DNA of 64,000 nt. It comes from Lachnospiraceae bacterium. Its GTDB lineage: Bacteria; Bacillota; Clostridia; Lachnospirales; Lachnospiraceae. The position numbers and the translations under genes are program-made. The notes below the pieces were generated by a model. That model ran no database searches. It saw only the letters and a program-made list of their open reading frames with translations, and was not told where the DNA came from. Of this stretch, positions 36,081-43,688 are shown piece by piece. Location: positions 1 through 64,000 of the forward strand of contig JAAZZQ010000089.1 in NCBI GenBank assembly GCA_014239155.1. Reading direction: 5' to 3'. Position 1 is the first letter of the stretch, and every line of letters starts with the position of its first letter.

Positions 36081-36454
36081 GATAGAGGTTGCGTTTTTTA
36101 TCAGTACTTTTAATTCATTTGAAGAGCGATAACAATACAATGTAAGTTTTTCATAATGTAAAGTTTCTGTTACTGTTCACATAGGACTTAACATTTATTG
36201 CTAAGCCTGTATGAAAACGTACATGTAGCAAGTAAAAATCCATTTGCGCAGCGAATTCGATCGTTTTGCAAATTTTGCATGGATTTTTATCTGTTACTGG
36301 AATGAAATGAACAGTAACAAGTTCCTGAGGTGACAGGCATCGTTTGAGGGAGAAGGAAAGGGAAAAACGCCGAAAGCAGAAGGTTCCTGAGTGCTTTCTG
36401 CTTGGGCATGTGGTTAAGAGCTATATGACTGTCATCAACAGATGGAGCGCTATC
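36081..36454 (+). ncRNA. Lysine riboswitch, split by a 152-bp element in its P2 arm
   Basis: 5' part: GATAGAGGTTGCG (36081-36093) and ATCAGTAC, matching the start of lysine riboswitches. 3' part: GAAGGAAAGGG, GCCGAAAGC, a hairpin CAGAAG...CTTTCTGCTTGGGC, ACTGTCATC/GATGGAGCGCTATC (36427-36454). P1 closes as GATAG/CTATC. Between the halves lies the element of 36168-36319 in the distal P2 region, making the aptamer about 374 nt instead of the usual ~180. With the terminator downstream and dapA 117 bases further on, it should cut dapA transcription when lysine is high, if the long arm is tolerated. Confidence 0.85.
36168..36319. repeat. Palindromic intergenic element, copy B, inside the riboswitch
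   Basis: Perfect 12-bp outer inverted ends TGTTACTGTTCA (36168-36179) / TGAACAGTAACA (36308-36319). Inner arms GTAGCAAGTAAAAATCCAT (36225-36243) and ATGGATTTTTATCTGTTAC (36279-36297) match copy A at 22.2 kb. Flanks AGTTTC and AGTTCC may be a target duplication. Confidence 0.75.
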
Positions 36455-36498
36455 ATTTTCAGCTAGAGCTAGTATATGGCATTGTGTGAGGATAGAGT

Positions 36499-36537
36499 AC
36501 CGGCCGTCTATTGATTAGATGATCGGTTTTTTCTTTG
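36499..36537 (+). terminator. Riboswitch expression platform: intrinsic terminator before dapA
   Basis: ACCGGCCGTCTA / TAGATGATCGGT with a short loop and TTTTTTCTTT, 45 bases after the aptamer and 34 before the dapA start. Confidence 0.88.
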
Positions 36538-36570
36538 TTAATCAGTATATTATTTAAGGAGGGCATGTCT

Positions 36571-37455
36571 ATGTCTATATTTAAAGGAGCAGGTGTTGCG
36601 ATTGTCACACCGATGAAACCAGATGGAGAAGTAAATTACGAGGCTTTTGCAAAGCTAATTGAGTTCCAAATTGCGAACAAGACAGACGCAATTATTGTAT
36701 GTGGGACGACTGGAGAGGCATCAACACTTACACACGAGGAGCATTTGGACTGTATTCGTTTTTGTGTGGAAAAGGTTGGCAAGAGAATACCAGTAATTGC
36801 AGGAACGGGTTCAAACTGTACAAAGACAGCAATCTATCTTTCTCGGGAAGCTGAGAAAGCTGGGGCAGATGGATTGCTTCTGGTAACACCTTACTACAAC
36901 AAGGCAACACAGAATGGTTTGTATGAGCACTTTAAAATGATTGCAGGATCTGTAAAGATACCCGTGATTCTATATAATGTACCGGGAAGAACAGGCTGTA
37001 ATATTGCGCCGGCTACAATTGTGCGCCTTTGCAGAGATGTTGAAAATATTGTTGGTGTAAAGGAAGCGAGCGGAGATATCTCGCAGGTAGCGAAGTTGAT
37101 GGCAATGGCTGATGGTTGTGTAGATTTGTACTCAGGAAATGACAATCAGATTGTACCACTTCTTTCTCTTGGTGGAAAAGGGGTTATTTCTGTGCTTTCT
37201 AATGTTGCACCAGAACAGACACACAATATCTGTCAGCTTTACTTTGATGGAAAGACAGAGGAGAGCTGTAAGGAGCAATTAAGGGCGATTGAGCTTGTTG
37301 ACGCACTGTTTTGCGAGGTGAATCCAATACCAGTAAAGAAGGCAGTAAATCTGATTGGTATGGAGGGCGGTGTGCTCAGAAGACCTTTGACAGAGATGGA
37401 GCCTGCAAATGTTGAGCGGCTTGAGAAAGCGATGAAAAATTATGGGATTTTATAA
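36571..37455 (+). CDS. dapA: 4-hydroxy-tetrahydrodipicolinate synthase
   Basis: 294 residues from the second of two close ATGs (36571), eight bases behind AAGGAGG; the first at 36565 is too near. TIM barrel with GVAIVTPM, CGTTGEASTLTHEEHL, the Tyr of YNVPGRTGCNI and the Schiff-base Lys in IVGVKEASGD. It condenses pyruvate with aspartate semialdehyde, the first committed step of diaminopimelate and lysine synthesis (EC 4.3.3.7). Controlled by the lysine riboswitch upstream and followed by dapB. Confidence 0.97.
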   Translation: MSIFKGAGVAIVTPMKPDGEVNYEAFAKLIEFQIANKTDAIIVCGTTGEASTLTHEEHLDCIRFCVEKVGKRIPVIAGTGSNCTKTAIYLSREAEKAGADGLLLVTPYYNKATQNGLYEHFKMIAGSVKIPVILYNVPGRTGCNIAPATIVRLCRDVENIVGVKEASGDISQVAKLMAMADGCVDLYSGNDNQIVPLLSLGGKGVISVLSNVAPEQTHNICQLYFDGKTEESCKEQLRAIELVDALFCEVNPIPVKKAVNLIGMEGGVLRRPLTEMEPANVERLEKAMKNYGIL

Positions 37456-37501
37456 GATAATTGTTGGATGAGAGCAGAATTAAGAAAGGATACGATAAGA
37501 G

Positions 37502-38254
37502 ATGACGAAGGTGATAATGCATGGCTGTAATGGAAAAATGGGACAGATGATAACTGGAATTATAGCTTCTGATCCTGAGATAGAAATAGTGGCGGGGATC
37601 GATACATCAGACCATATAAAAAATGCATATCCCGTGTTTCACAGTATTGATGCGTGTGACGTGGCAGCAGATGTTGTGATTGATTTCTGTGTCGCACAGG
37701 CAGTTGACGGACTTCTTGACTATTGTGTGGAGCGTCAGATTCCATGTGTACTCTGTACAACTGGACTTTCTGAGACACAGCTTGCACACGTAGAGGAGGC
37801 TTCGCAGAAAGTAGCGATTTTAAAATCTGCCAATATGTCACTAGGAATTAATATGTTGTTAAAACTCTTGAAGGAGGTAGCAGAAATATTGGTTCCTGCT
37901 GGATTTGATATTGAGATTGTAGAGAAACATCATAATTTAAAGGTGGATGCGCCAAGTGGGACGGCACTTGCACTTGCAGATAGTATAAATGAATCTTTTG
38001 ACAATGAATACGAATATGTTTATGACAGGAGCCAAGTACGAGCAAAACGCACAGACAAGGAAATTGGTATTAGCGCGGTGAGAGGCGGCACAATTGTGGG
38101 TGATCATGATGTGATTTTTGCAGGTGAGGATGAAGTAATCACTTTTTCCCATCGGGCATATTCTAAGGCATTGTTTGGGAAAGGTGCTGTTCAGGCGGCA
38201 AAATTCCTAAAAGGAAAGCCTGCTGGTAGGTATGATATGAAAGATGTGGTATAA
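37502..38254 (+). CDS. dapB: 4-hydroxy-tetrahydrodipicolinate reductase
   Basis: 250 residues, 46 bases after dapA. N-terminal NAD(P)H fold GCNGKMGQMI, catalytic-site block EIVEKHHNLKVDAPSGTALA (His/Lys of the EXXHHxxKxDAPSGTA signature) and RGGTIVGDHDVIFAGEDE. Catalyses the second step of the pathway (EC 1.17.1.8). The same riboswitch should control it. Confidence 0.97.
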   Translation: MTKVIMHGCNGKMGQMITGIIASDPEIEIVAGIDTSDHIKNAYPVFHSIDACDVAADVVIDFCVAQAVDGLLDYCVERQIPCVLCTTGLSETQLAHVEEASQKVAILKSANMSLGINMLLKLLKEVAEILVPAGFDIEIVEKHHNLKVDAPSGTALALADSINESFDNEYEYVYDRSQVRAKRTDKEIGISAVRGGTIVGDHDVIFAGEDEVITFSHRAYSKALFGKGAVQAAKFLKGKPAGRYDMKDVV

Positions 38255-38259
38255 AACAA

Positions 38260-39051
38260 ATGGAGTTTCGGCCGTGTATAGACATTCATAATGGGCAAGT
38301 CAAACAGATTGTTGGCAGTTCTTTAATGGATAAGGGAGATCATGCAAGAGAAAATTTTGTGGCCTCAAAAGACGCTGAATACTATGCGAATTTATACCAG
38401 AAAAATGGGATTAAAGGAGGTCATATAATTCTTTTAAATCCTGTATCTAGCCCCTATTATGAAGCGACAAGAAAGCAGGCAATACAAGCGCTTGCGGCGT
38501 ATCCGTGTGGACTTCAGATTGGCGGCGGTGTCACAGCCGAAAATGCAAGTGCATATCTGGAAGCAGGAGCTTCCCATGTGATAGTAACTTCCTATGTGTT
38601 TCAGAACGGCGAAATAAATATGGCACATTTGGATAAAATCTGTCATGCTGTAGGAAAAGAACATCTAGTTTTGGATTTGAGCTGTCGCATAAAAAATGGG
38701 CAATATTATATTGTGACTGACCGCTGGCAGAAATTTGCAGATGTGAGTGTAGAAGACAGCACGCTTGATTTGTTGAGAGGATATTGTGATGAATTTCTGA
38801 TCCATGCTGTGGATGTGGAGGGCAAGAGTCAGGGAATTGAACAGCCACTTATCCGACAGCTTGGAGAGTGGTGCAATACAAGGGATAATGCAGTAATTAC
38901 TTATGCAGGTGGCGTGCACAGTTATGAGGATATTGAACTTTTGAGAGAACTTGGACACGGGAAAATTAATGTGACAATTGGGAGCGCACTTGATATATTT
39001 GGCGGGAAACTTGCTTTTGAAGAAGTAATTAAAAGAATGAAAGCTTCGTGA
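38260..39051 (+). CDS. hisA: HisA, eukaryotic-like type (phosphoribosylformimino-AICAR-P isomerase)
   Basis: 263 residues, five bases after dapB. Starts MEFRPCIDIHNGQVKQIVGS and carries GLQIGGGVTAENASAYLEAG, LVLDLSCR and VITYAGGVHSYEDIELL. This is the long eukaryotic-type HisA (yeast HIS6-like) rather than the ~240-residue bacterial form. It performs step 4 of histidine synthesis (EC 5.3.1.16). No other his genes are near; it sits in the lysine-controlled dap operon. The terminator stem begins inside its last codons. Confidence 0.88.
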   Translation: MEFRPCIDIHNGQVKQIVGSSLMDKGDHARENFVASKDAEYYANLYQKNGIKGGHIILLNPVSSPYYEATRKQAIQALAAYPCGLQIGGGVTAENASAYLEAGASHVIVTSYVFQNGEINMAHLDKICHAVGKEHLVLDLSCRIKNGQYYIVTDRWQKFADVSVEDSTLDLLRGYCDEFLIHAVDVEGKSQGIEQPLIRQLGEWCNTRDNAVITYAGGVHSYEDIELLRELGHGKINVTIGSALDIFGGKLAFEEVIKRMKAS

Positions 39052-39070
39052 GAAAATCACGAAGCTTTTT
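39040..39070 (+). terminator. Terminator overlapping the hisA stop codon
   Basis: AAAGCTTCGTGA / TCACGAAGCTTT around GAAAA, then TTT; the TGA stop is in the 5' arm. Almost symmetric, so it may also serve the convergent cold-shock gene. Confidence 0.9.
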
Positions 39071-39093
39071 GTACAATAAATTTATATGCAATC

Positions 39094-39294
39094 TTATAAT
39101 TTTGTTACGTTGATTGCCTGAGGCCCTTTTTCACTATTTACAATTTCGAATGTTACATTAGCGCCCTCGTCAATGGATTTGAAACCGTCCATTACAAGTC
39201 CAGAGTAATGTACAAACACATCATTTCCAGCCTCATCAGAGATAAAACCGTATCCCTTCTGGTTATTGAACCATTTTACTGTACCTTTGTTCAT
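39094..39294 (-). CDS. Cold-shock domain protein
   Basis: 66 residues, complete CspA-type OB fold: [20 protein letters not shown] with RNP1 KGYGFI, RNP2 VFVHY, ending PQAINVTKL. An RNA chaperone that keeps mRNA unstructured. Single gene with a long structured leader (39295-39530 on the minus strand). Confidence 0.96.
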   Translation of the reverse strand: MNKGTVKWFNNQKGYGFISDEAGNDVFVHYSGLVMDGFKSIDEGANVTFEIVNSEKGPQAINVTKL

Positions 39295-39897
39295 GACAGA
39301 TGCCTGCTACTAAAAAACATACACAAAAGTGTATGTGTTAGATGATTTGCTACAATCTCACGATTTGTAGTTACTGCTTCAACGTGTATGTGTTGGCAAC
39401 TACATGTAATGCACTGCTCATATGTTTGTATACACTCCACAGTCGTAAATTCCCGATGAGATATCGGTACATACTTACAACTTGCTTGACTATGCAATTA
39501 TGTAAGTTTTCATCTAATTAGCTTTTCCTTTCCTAAATTTTTTGCATTTTTTGTCCTTGCTTTTTGAGCTTGACAATTGAAAAACACAAGTTCCAAGTGA
39601 CATGCACTGCAACAGTAATAGAATATCATAGTGTATTCTAAAAGTAAAGATATTCTGTTTTTGTTGGATTAATAAAAATCAAATAAGACTACTGTTCATC
39701 CCTGTTAGTTATTAATAGAATTTTAAGCATTGTTGGCGTAAATAGCAATATTTTTGCACATGTTGGAACTTTCATAACAGTTTAGAAAAGTGGACCTGTT
39801 ATGAATTTTTTAAAAATTTGGAGAAAGTTTGCAAAAGGGTGTTTATTTTTAGTATTCTATGATAAAATAATTCAAGTTACATTTTGGTAGACTTTGT
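39295..39897. promoter_or_regulatory. Cold-shock gene leader and divergent promoter region
   Basis: 600 bp without a likely gene. Next to the start of the cold-shock gene is a perfect 8-bp hairpin (39317-39336, arms ACATACAC/GTGTATGT), and further inverted segments with GTATG/CATAC follow, as expected for a structured cold-responsive leader. The right half is A/T-rich with an inverted repeat AGAATATC (39619-39626) / GATATTCT (39649-39656); it should hold the promoter for the gene at 39898. Confidence 0.45.
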
Positions 39898-40638
39898 ATG
39901 TCTGTGTTGGAGGACAGAATAGATATGGAAAAGAAGGACAGAGATCATTATAAAGTATTAATTGTATTAGATCAAGAAAAAAATTCAACCAAACAATTTT
40001 CGGTCAGTTTGGAAGTATTTATTGTATTTTTTGTGGCAATCGCTCTAGTAATGATTGCCGCATTGGCATATTGTTATCTTTTAATAGAGGAACGAAATGC
40101 GTCAAACAGACGTATGAAATCGTTTCAGGTGCAAAATGAGGAACTCGTGGAGCAAAATACAAGTTTAATCAAAGAAAATAAAGAATTGCAGGAAAAGGTT
40201 ACAATTCTTAGCGATACAGTAAACAATAAGGTGTATCAAGAGGAAAAGAGAGAGGCGCAGATGATACAATCTTATATTCCGACAGGATTTCCAATTAAAG
40301 GGGCGGCGTCATACAATGAGGAAGAAAAAGAATTGGAGGGAAATCCAGCCGTAATTTTTCAAGCTTCCGCAGGGACAAGCGTAATCGCCACAGCAAATGG
40401 CACTGTCTCGTCAATCGCTGGCAGCGCAGAAGCGGGTTATATTGTAATGATTGACCACGGTAACGGATATTATACAGTATACCGAAACAATGCGGAACCA
40501 CGAGTGAAAGAGGGAGACAGTGTCACTGGTGAGACAACGCTTTTTCATATAGAAACTGGGAACGAAACATTAGGTTATCAGATTATTCAGGAAGAGAAGT
40601 TTATCGATCCTTTAGACCTTATGGATATTAGCGGCTGA
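39898..40638 (+). CDS. Membrane protein with coiled coil and degenerate M23-like domain
   Basis: 246 residues from ATG 39898; the ATG at 39925, behind GGAGG, is an alternative start. A membrane helix at about 39-62 (VFIVFFVAIALVMIAALAYC), a coiled coil to about 115, then a beta domain with PTGFPIKGAASYNEEEKE, AGTSVIATANGTVSSIAGSA, YIVMIDHGNGYYTVYRN and VTGETTLFHIETG. This is the LytM/M23 layout, but the zinc ligands (HxxxD and HxH) are missing, so it is probably a non-catalytic regulator or scaffold outside the membrane. Its end overlaps the convergent YerC-like gene by 27 bases. Confidence 0.8.
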   Translation: MSVLEDRIDMEKKDRDHYKVLIVLDQEKNSTKQFSVSLEVFIVFFVAIALVMIAALAYCYLLIEERNASNRRMKSFQVQNEELVEQNTSLIKENKELQEKVTILSDTVNNKVYQEEKREAQMIQSYIPTGFPIKGAASYNEEEKELEGNPAVIFQASAGTSVIATANGTVSSIAGSAEAGYIVMIDHGNGYYTVYRNNAEPRVKEGDSVTGETTLFHIETGNETLGYQIIQEEKFIDPLDLMDISG

Positions 40639-40935
40639 ATTGGATTTGGCATGGTCGAGACGCTCAAAAATTAGTTCATAACCATCGCTTCCATAGTTTA
40701 GGGAACGGTTTACACGGCTGATGGTTGCGGTTGAGGCACCTGTTTTCTCTGCGATCTCCAAATAAGTTTTATGATCGCGCAACATTGTGGCAACCTCGAA
40801 TCGCTGGGAGAGCGAGAGCAATTCATTGACAGTACATAAGTCTTCGAGAAAATTATAACTCTCCTCTTTTGTTTTAAGGCAGAGCAGAGCGTCAATTAAA
40901 TGATCTACAGCATCCGTTTTTATTTTTTTATTCAT
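40612..40935 (-). CDS. YerC/YecD family TrpR-like DNA-binding protein
   Basis: 107 residues. TrpR-like helix-turn-helix: FLEDLCTVNELLSLSQRFEV, ATMLRDHKTYLEIAEKTGAS, TATISRVNRSLNYGSDGYEL. In Firmicutes the YerC family is small, single-domain and of poorly known function, often next to pcrA-like genes. Here pcrA lies 4 kb away. Overlaps the convergent gene at its 3' end. Confidence 0.9.
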   Translation of the reverse strand: MNKKIKTDAVDHLIDALLCLKTKEESYNFLEDLCTVNELLSLSQRFEVATMLRDHKTYLEIAEKTGASTATISRVNRSLNYGSDGYELIFERLDHAKSNSAANIHKV

Positions 40936-41509
40936 GTTTTACCTCCATACAACAGATAGCATATGTTTTTATGAAATGCTTTAATACTGTAAAGTTTTAC
41001 AGTTTTAAATATTGTAACATATTTTAGTATCAATGTAAATGTGCAGATAAAAAAGATATGTACTATTACACTGCTATAGTTACTGTTCACGGCAATGTTA
41101 GTTAAGCAATCCTGATAAACACTAGGTTTAGCAGTACCTTTTATATCATTTTTATGTATTTTTTGGTTACCCCTTTCTCAAAATCGAAGGGGTATAACCC
41201 CAATTTTAACCAAAACAGTCTGTAAAAAGACTTGAAAAGTCCATAAAAAGGCATTTTTAAGATGTTTCCTTAACTGACTGACATTGGTTCACGGGCATAC
41301 AAAAGTAGTGAAAAGCGTGCGATAAAATGCTTGTCTTTTAGCGTTTTGTGTGTAAAGTTATTGGTTTGCGCTAACAATACCTAAAATTTTGGTAAAAACT
41401 GAGGAGTGAAAATAAAAAAGCATTAAAAGTCTTGATAAGTAGTTTTGAATACTATATTATAATAATAGTAATATTTTTATGATTATTTATTGGATTTTAA
41501 AAGAAAGGC
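40936..41509. other. Gene-free region with a hairpin
   Basis: No credible frame. GGTTACCCCTT (41166-41176) pairs with AAGGGGTATAACC (41185-41197) to give a hairpin without a T-run. AGTTACTGTTCAC at 41079-41091 matches one end of the palindromic element family, but no closing arm was found. The rest is A/T-rich and should contain the promoters of the flanking divergent genes. Confidence 0.45.
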
Positions 41510-42145
41510 ATGGTAAGTCATATGCATATAGACACGAAAGATTTGTTAAACAGTATTATGGAGAGTTTTGACAGGATTAGTTATGTGAAGTCCTCGGATA
41601 TTCCAAATATTGATCTTTATATGGATCAGGTGACTACTTTTATGGATAAAAATTTTCGCAACACTACCAGATATCCCGGAGATGACAAAATTATGACAAA
41701 GACAATGATTAATAATTATGCAAAGAATGATTTGTTACCGCCTCCTGTCAGAAAAAAATATTCTCGGGAGCATATTCTAATTCTAATTTTTATTTATTAT
41801 TATAAGGGAATTTTGTCAATCAGTGACATACAGGCATTGTTAGGACCTATCACAGATAAATTTTTTCATAAAGAGGAAGGGTTTGATATTCAGTCTGTTT
41901 ATGAGGAGGTTTTTCAGGTTGGATATGACCAGATTGAGGCGCTAAAAAAGCATGTTGTCGAAGAATATAATTGTGCGATGGGAACTTTTGAAGATGCTCC
42001 AGAGGAAAGCAGAGAATTTCTAAAATTGTTTTCTTTTATCTGTTTTTTAAGTTTTGATGTGTATATGAAAAAGCAATTGATAGAAAAGTTGATTGATACA
42101 ATTAGAGAAGATGGATTTCCAATGAAAGAGAAGGAAAGAGATTGA
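41510..42145 (+). CDS. DUF1836 protein
   Basis: 211 residues from ATG 41510, or from 41522. N-terminal helical part with the DUF1836 signature PGDDKIMTKTMINNYAKNDL, LPPPVRKKYSREHILILIFI, YYYKGILSISDIQALLGPIT, which resembles a MerR-like helix-turn-helix. Function unknown; probably DNA-binding. The next gene follows 74 bases on. Confidence 0.85.
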   Translation: MVSHMHIDTKDLLNSIMESFDRISYVKSSDIPNIDLYMDQVTTFMDKNFRNTTRYPGDDKIMTKTMINNYAKNDLLPPPVRKKYSREHILILIFIYYYKGILSISDIQALLGPITDKFFHKEEGFDIQSVYEEVFQVGYDQIEALKKHVVEEYNCAMGTFEDAPEESREFLKLFSFICFLSFDVYMKKQLIEKLIDTIREDGFPMKEKERD

Positions 42146-42219
42146 TAAAGAATTGTTGTAAAAAACTTGAAATTGTCTGACAATAGCATTATAATAGGGA
42201 AATAGAGAGGAGGTATTTT

Positions 42220-42591
42220 ATGGGGATAGCAGCAATTTCAGGATTTGGCAATTATAGAATTTCGTCAATACATGGTAATCCTTACAGTTTGAATGCAATT
42301 CAGAAGATTGGGCAGAACAATGATCGTTCTGGTAAGCCGCTTGTTATCGCGTCAGAGGACAAAAAGGAAAATTTGTATGTAAAAGATTACGGCGCATTGG
42401 AGGCGACGAGAAGTACAGCGAGCGGTGATTTTGCTGAAATGCTTGGCATACAGGAGAGTATGCTTTCACAGAAGCAAGAGGTCCAAAAGTCGGATTATGT
42501 TTCTTATCTAAACGATACTATCGGGATGATGGGAATGCAAAATCGATTGAGAGATCGTCTGAATGGAACAGGGTTTATACCATTTTCTTAA
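42220..42591 (+). CDS. Hypothetical protein
   Basis: 123 residues, ATG after AGAGAGGAGGTATTTT, a very good ribosome site. Start MGIAAISGFGNYRISSIHGN, Ser/Asn/Gln-rich middle, end NDTIGMMGMQNRLRDRLNGT. No signal peptide or membrane helix. Not recognised; its look is that of small Lachnospiraceae proteins seen next to DUF1836. A terminator follows at once. Confidence 0.7.
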   Translation: MGIAAISGFGNYRISSIHGNPYSLNAIQKIGQNNDRSGKPLVIASEDKKENLYVKDYGALEATRSTASGDFAEMLGIQESMLSQKQEVQKSDYVSYLNDTIGMMGMQNRLRDRLNGTGFIPFS

Positions 42592-42601
42592 AAAATCTAA
42601 A

Positions 42602-42627
42602 AAAACACCTGTTAGGGTGTTTTTTTA
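42602..42627 (+). terminator. Terminator after the hypothetical gene
   Basis: AACACC / GGTGTT with a TGTTAG loop and seven T. Confidence 0.85.
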
Positions 42628-42712
42628 TTGAAAAATGTAGAAAGATAGTGTATGATTATTCGTGTTTGGTAAAATTTGAAAAGCTGAATTAGTAGTCACG
42701 GAGGGGGATTGC

Positions 42713-43600
42713 ATGAAAAGAAATTTGAGTGTTGTTGGCATTAGAAAAATTGCTGCATTTTTTCTTGCCATATGTTTGTGCATAGGGGTTGTGTTGGAAG
42801 GCAGTATGATAGCTGCAGCAGCGGAGGATAGCACTCCAATCTATAAAATTATGGTCAATCGAGCAGCAAATTGTGTGACAGTTTATGCGAAAGACAGCAA
42901 TGGAGAATTTAGTGTTCCAATCAAAGCGTTTGTATGTTCTTGTGGCAGAGAAGGTCATGAGACACCACTTGGAACATTTAAGACAAGCAATTATTATCAG
43001 TGGAGATTAATGGTAGATGGTTCTTATGGGCATTATGCAGTTCGCTTTAACCGTGGAATTATGTTTCATTCTATACCATATTATACTCAAAATGCAGGGA
43101 ATATGGAGTGGGAGCAGTTTAATCTCCTTGGAGAGGCGGCATCACTTGGCTGTGTAAGACTTGCATGTGCAGATGCAAAGTGGATATATGATAATTGTAA
43201 GCCGGGTACACAGGTAGTTGTATATGATGATCTTGAGAATCCGGGACCGCTAGGGAAGCCGACAGAGTTAAAAATTACAGCGGATAATCCAATGAAAAAA
43301 TGGGACCCAACGGACACAGACCCTAAAAATCCGTGGAATCAGGTTAGACCCACATTGTATCTGACAGATCAAAATACAGACGAAGTACTGCGTTTGCCGG
43401 TGGGGGCGTCACAAGAGGATATTTATAAGGCAGTTGGTTTGATAAATGCTGCTGGTGATATTTGTGAGCTTGGTCAGTACACGATTAATCTTTCAGGAAG
43501 GTATGACTTAAATCAACAGGGAATTTATCATATTTCTGTATGTGGCGTAGGTTTGTTTGGTGTACGGACAGAGAAAAACATGATGTTGTGTGTAGGATAA
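42713..43600 (+). CDS. Secreted L,D-transpeptidase (YkuD)
   Basis: 295 residues, ATG seven bases after ACGGAGGGGGATT. Signal peptide or anchor at 12-37 ending AAAAEDS. YkuD domain at about 44-185 with His119 (MFHSIPYY) and nucleophile Cys147 in ASLGCVRL, both in the family pattern HxnSxGC[IV]R. It would form 3-3 crosslinks or link proteins to the wall. The C-terminal ~110 residues are a Pro/Asp-rich linker and a beta domain of unknown role. Confidence 0.93.
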   Translation: MKRNLSVVGIRKIAAFFLAICLCIGVVLEGSMIAAAAEDSTPIYKIMVNRAANCVTVYAKDSNGEFSVPIKAFVCSCGREGHETPLGTFKTSNYYQWRLMVDGSYGHYAVRFNRGIMFHSIPYYTQNAGNMEWEQFNLLGEAASLGCVRLACADAKWIYDNCKPGTQVVVYDDLENPGPLGKPTELKITADNPMKKWDPTDTDPKNPWNQVRPTLYLTDQNTDEVLRLPVGASQEDIYKAVGLINAAGDICELGQYTINLSGRYDLNQQGIYHISVCGVGLFGVRTEKNMMLCVG

Positions 43601-43602
43601 GA

Positions 43603-43627
43603 GGACAGAAAGCACTGTCCTTTTTTC
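43603..43627 (+). terminator. Terminator of the L,D-transpeptidase gene
   Basis: GGACAG / CTGTCC with six T directly after. Confidence 0.88.
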
Positions 43628-43638
43628 TACATACATAG

Positions 43639-43688
43639 ATACACAAGTAGGGAAGGCTCTCCCTGCTTGTGTGTATGTTTTTTATTTT
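43639..43688 (+). terminator. Second, larger hairpin between convergent genes
   Basis: ATACACAAGTAGGGA pairs with TCCCTGCTTGTGTGTAT (small mismatches) and GTTTTTTATTTT follows. It reaches the stop codon of the convergent binding-protein gene. Confidence 0.75.

Noticed and set aside
36327-36360. First idea that the dapA leader lacked the 5' half of a lysine riboswitch
   Set aside because: The missing half was found further upstream at 36081, separated by the palindromic element.
39291-39497. 68-residue minus-strand frame upstream of the cold-shock gene
   Set aside because: It covers the structured leader, has no ribosome site and no protein-like composition.
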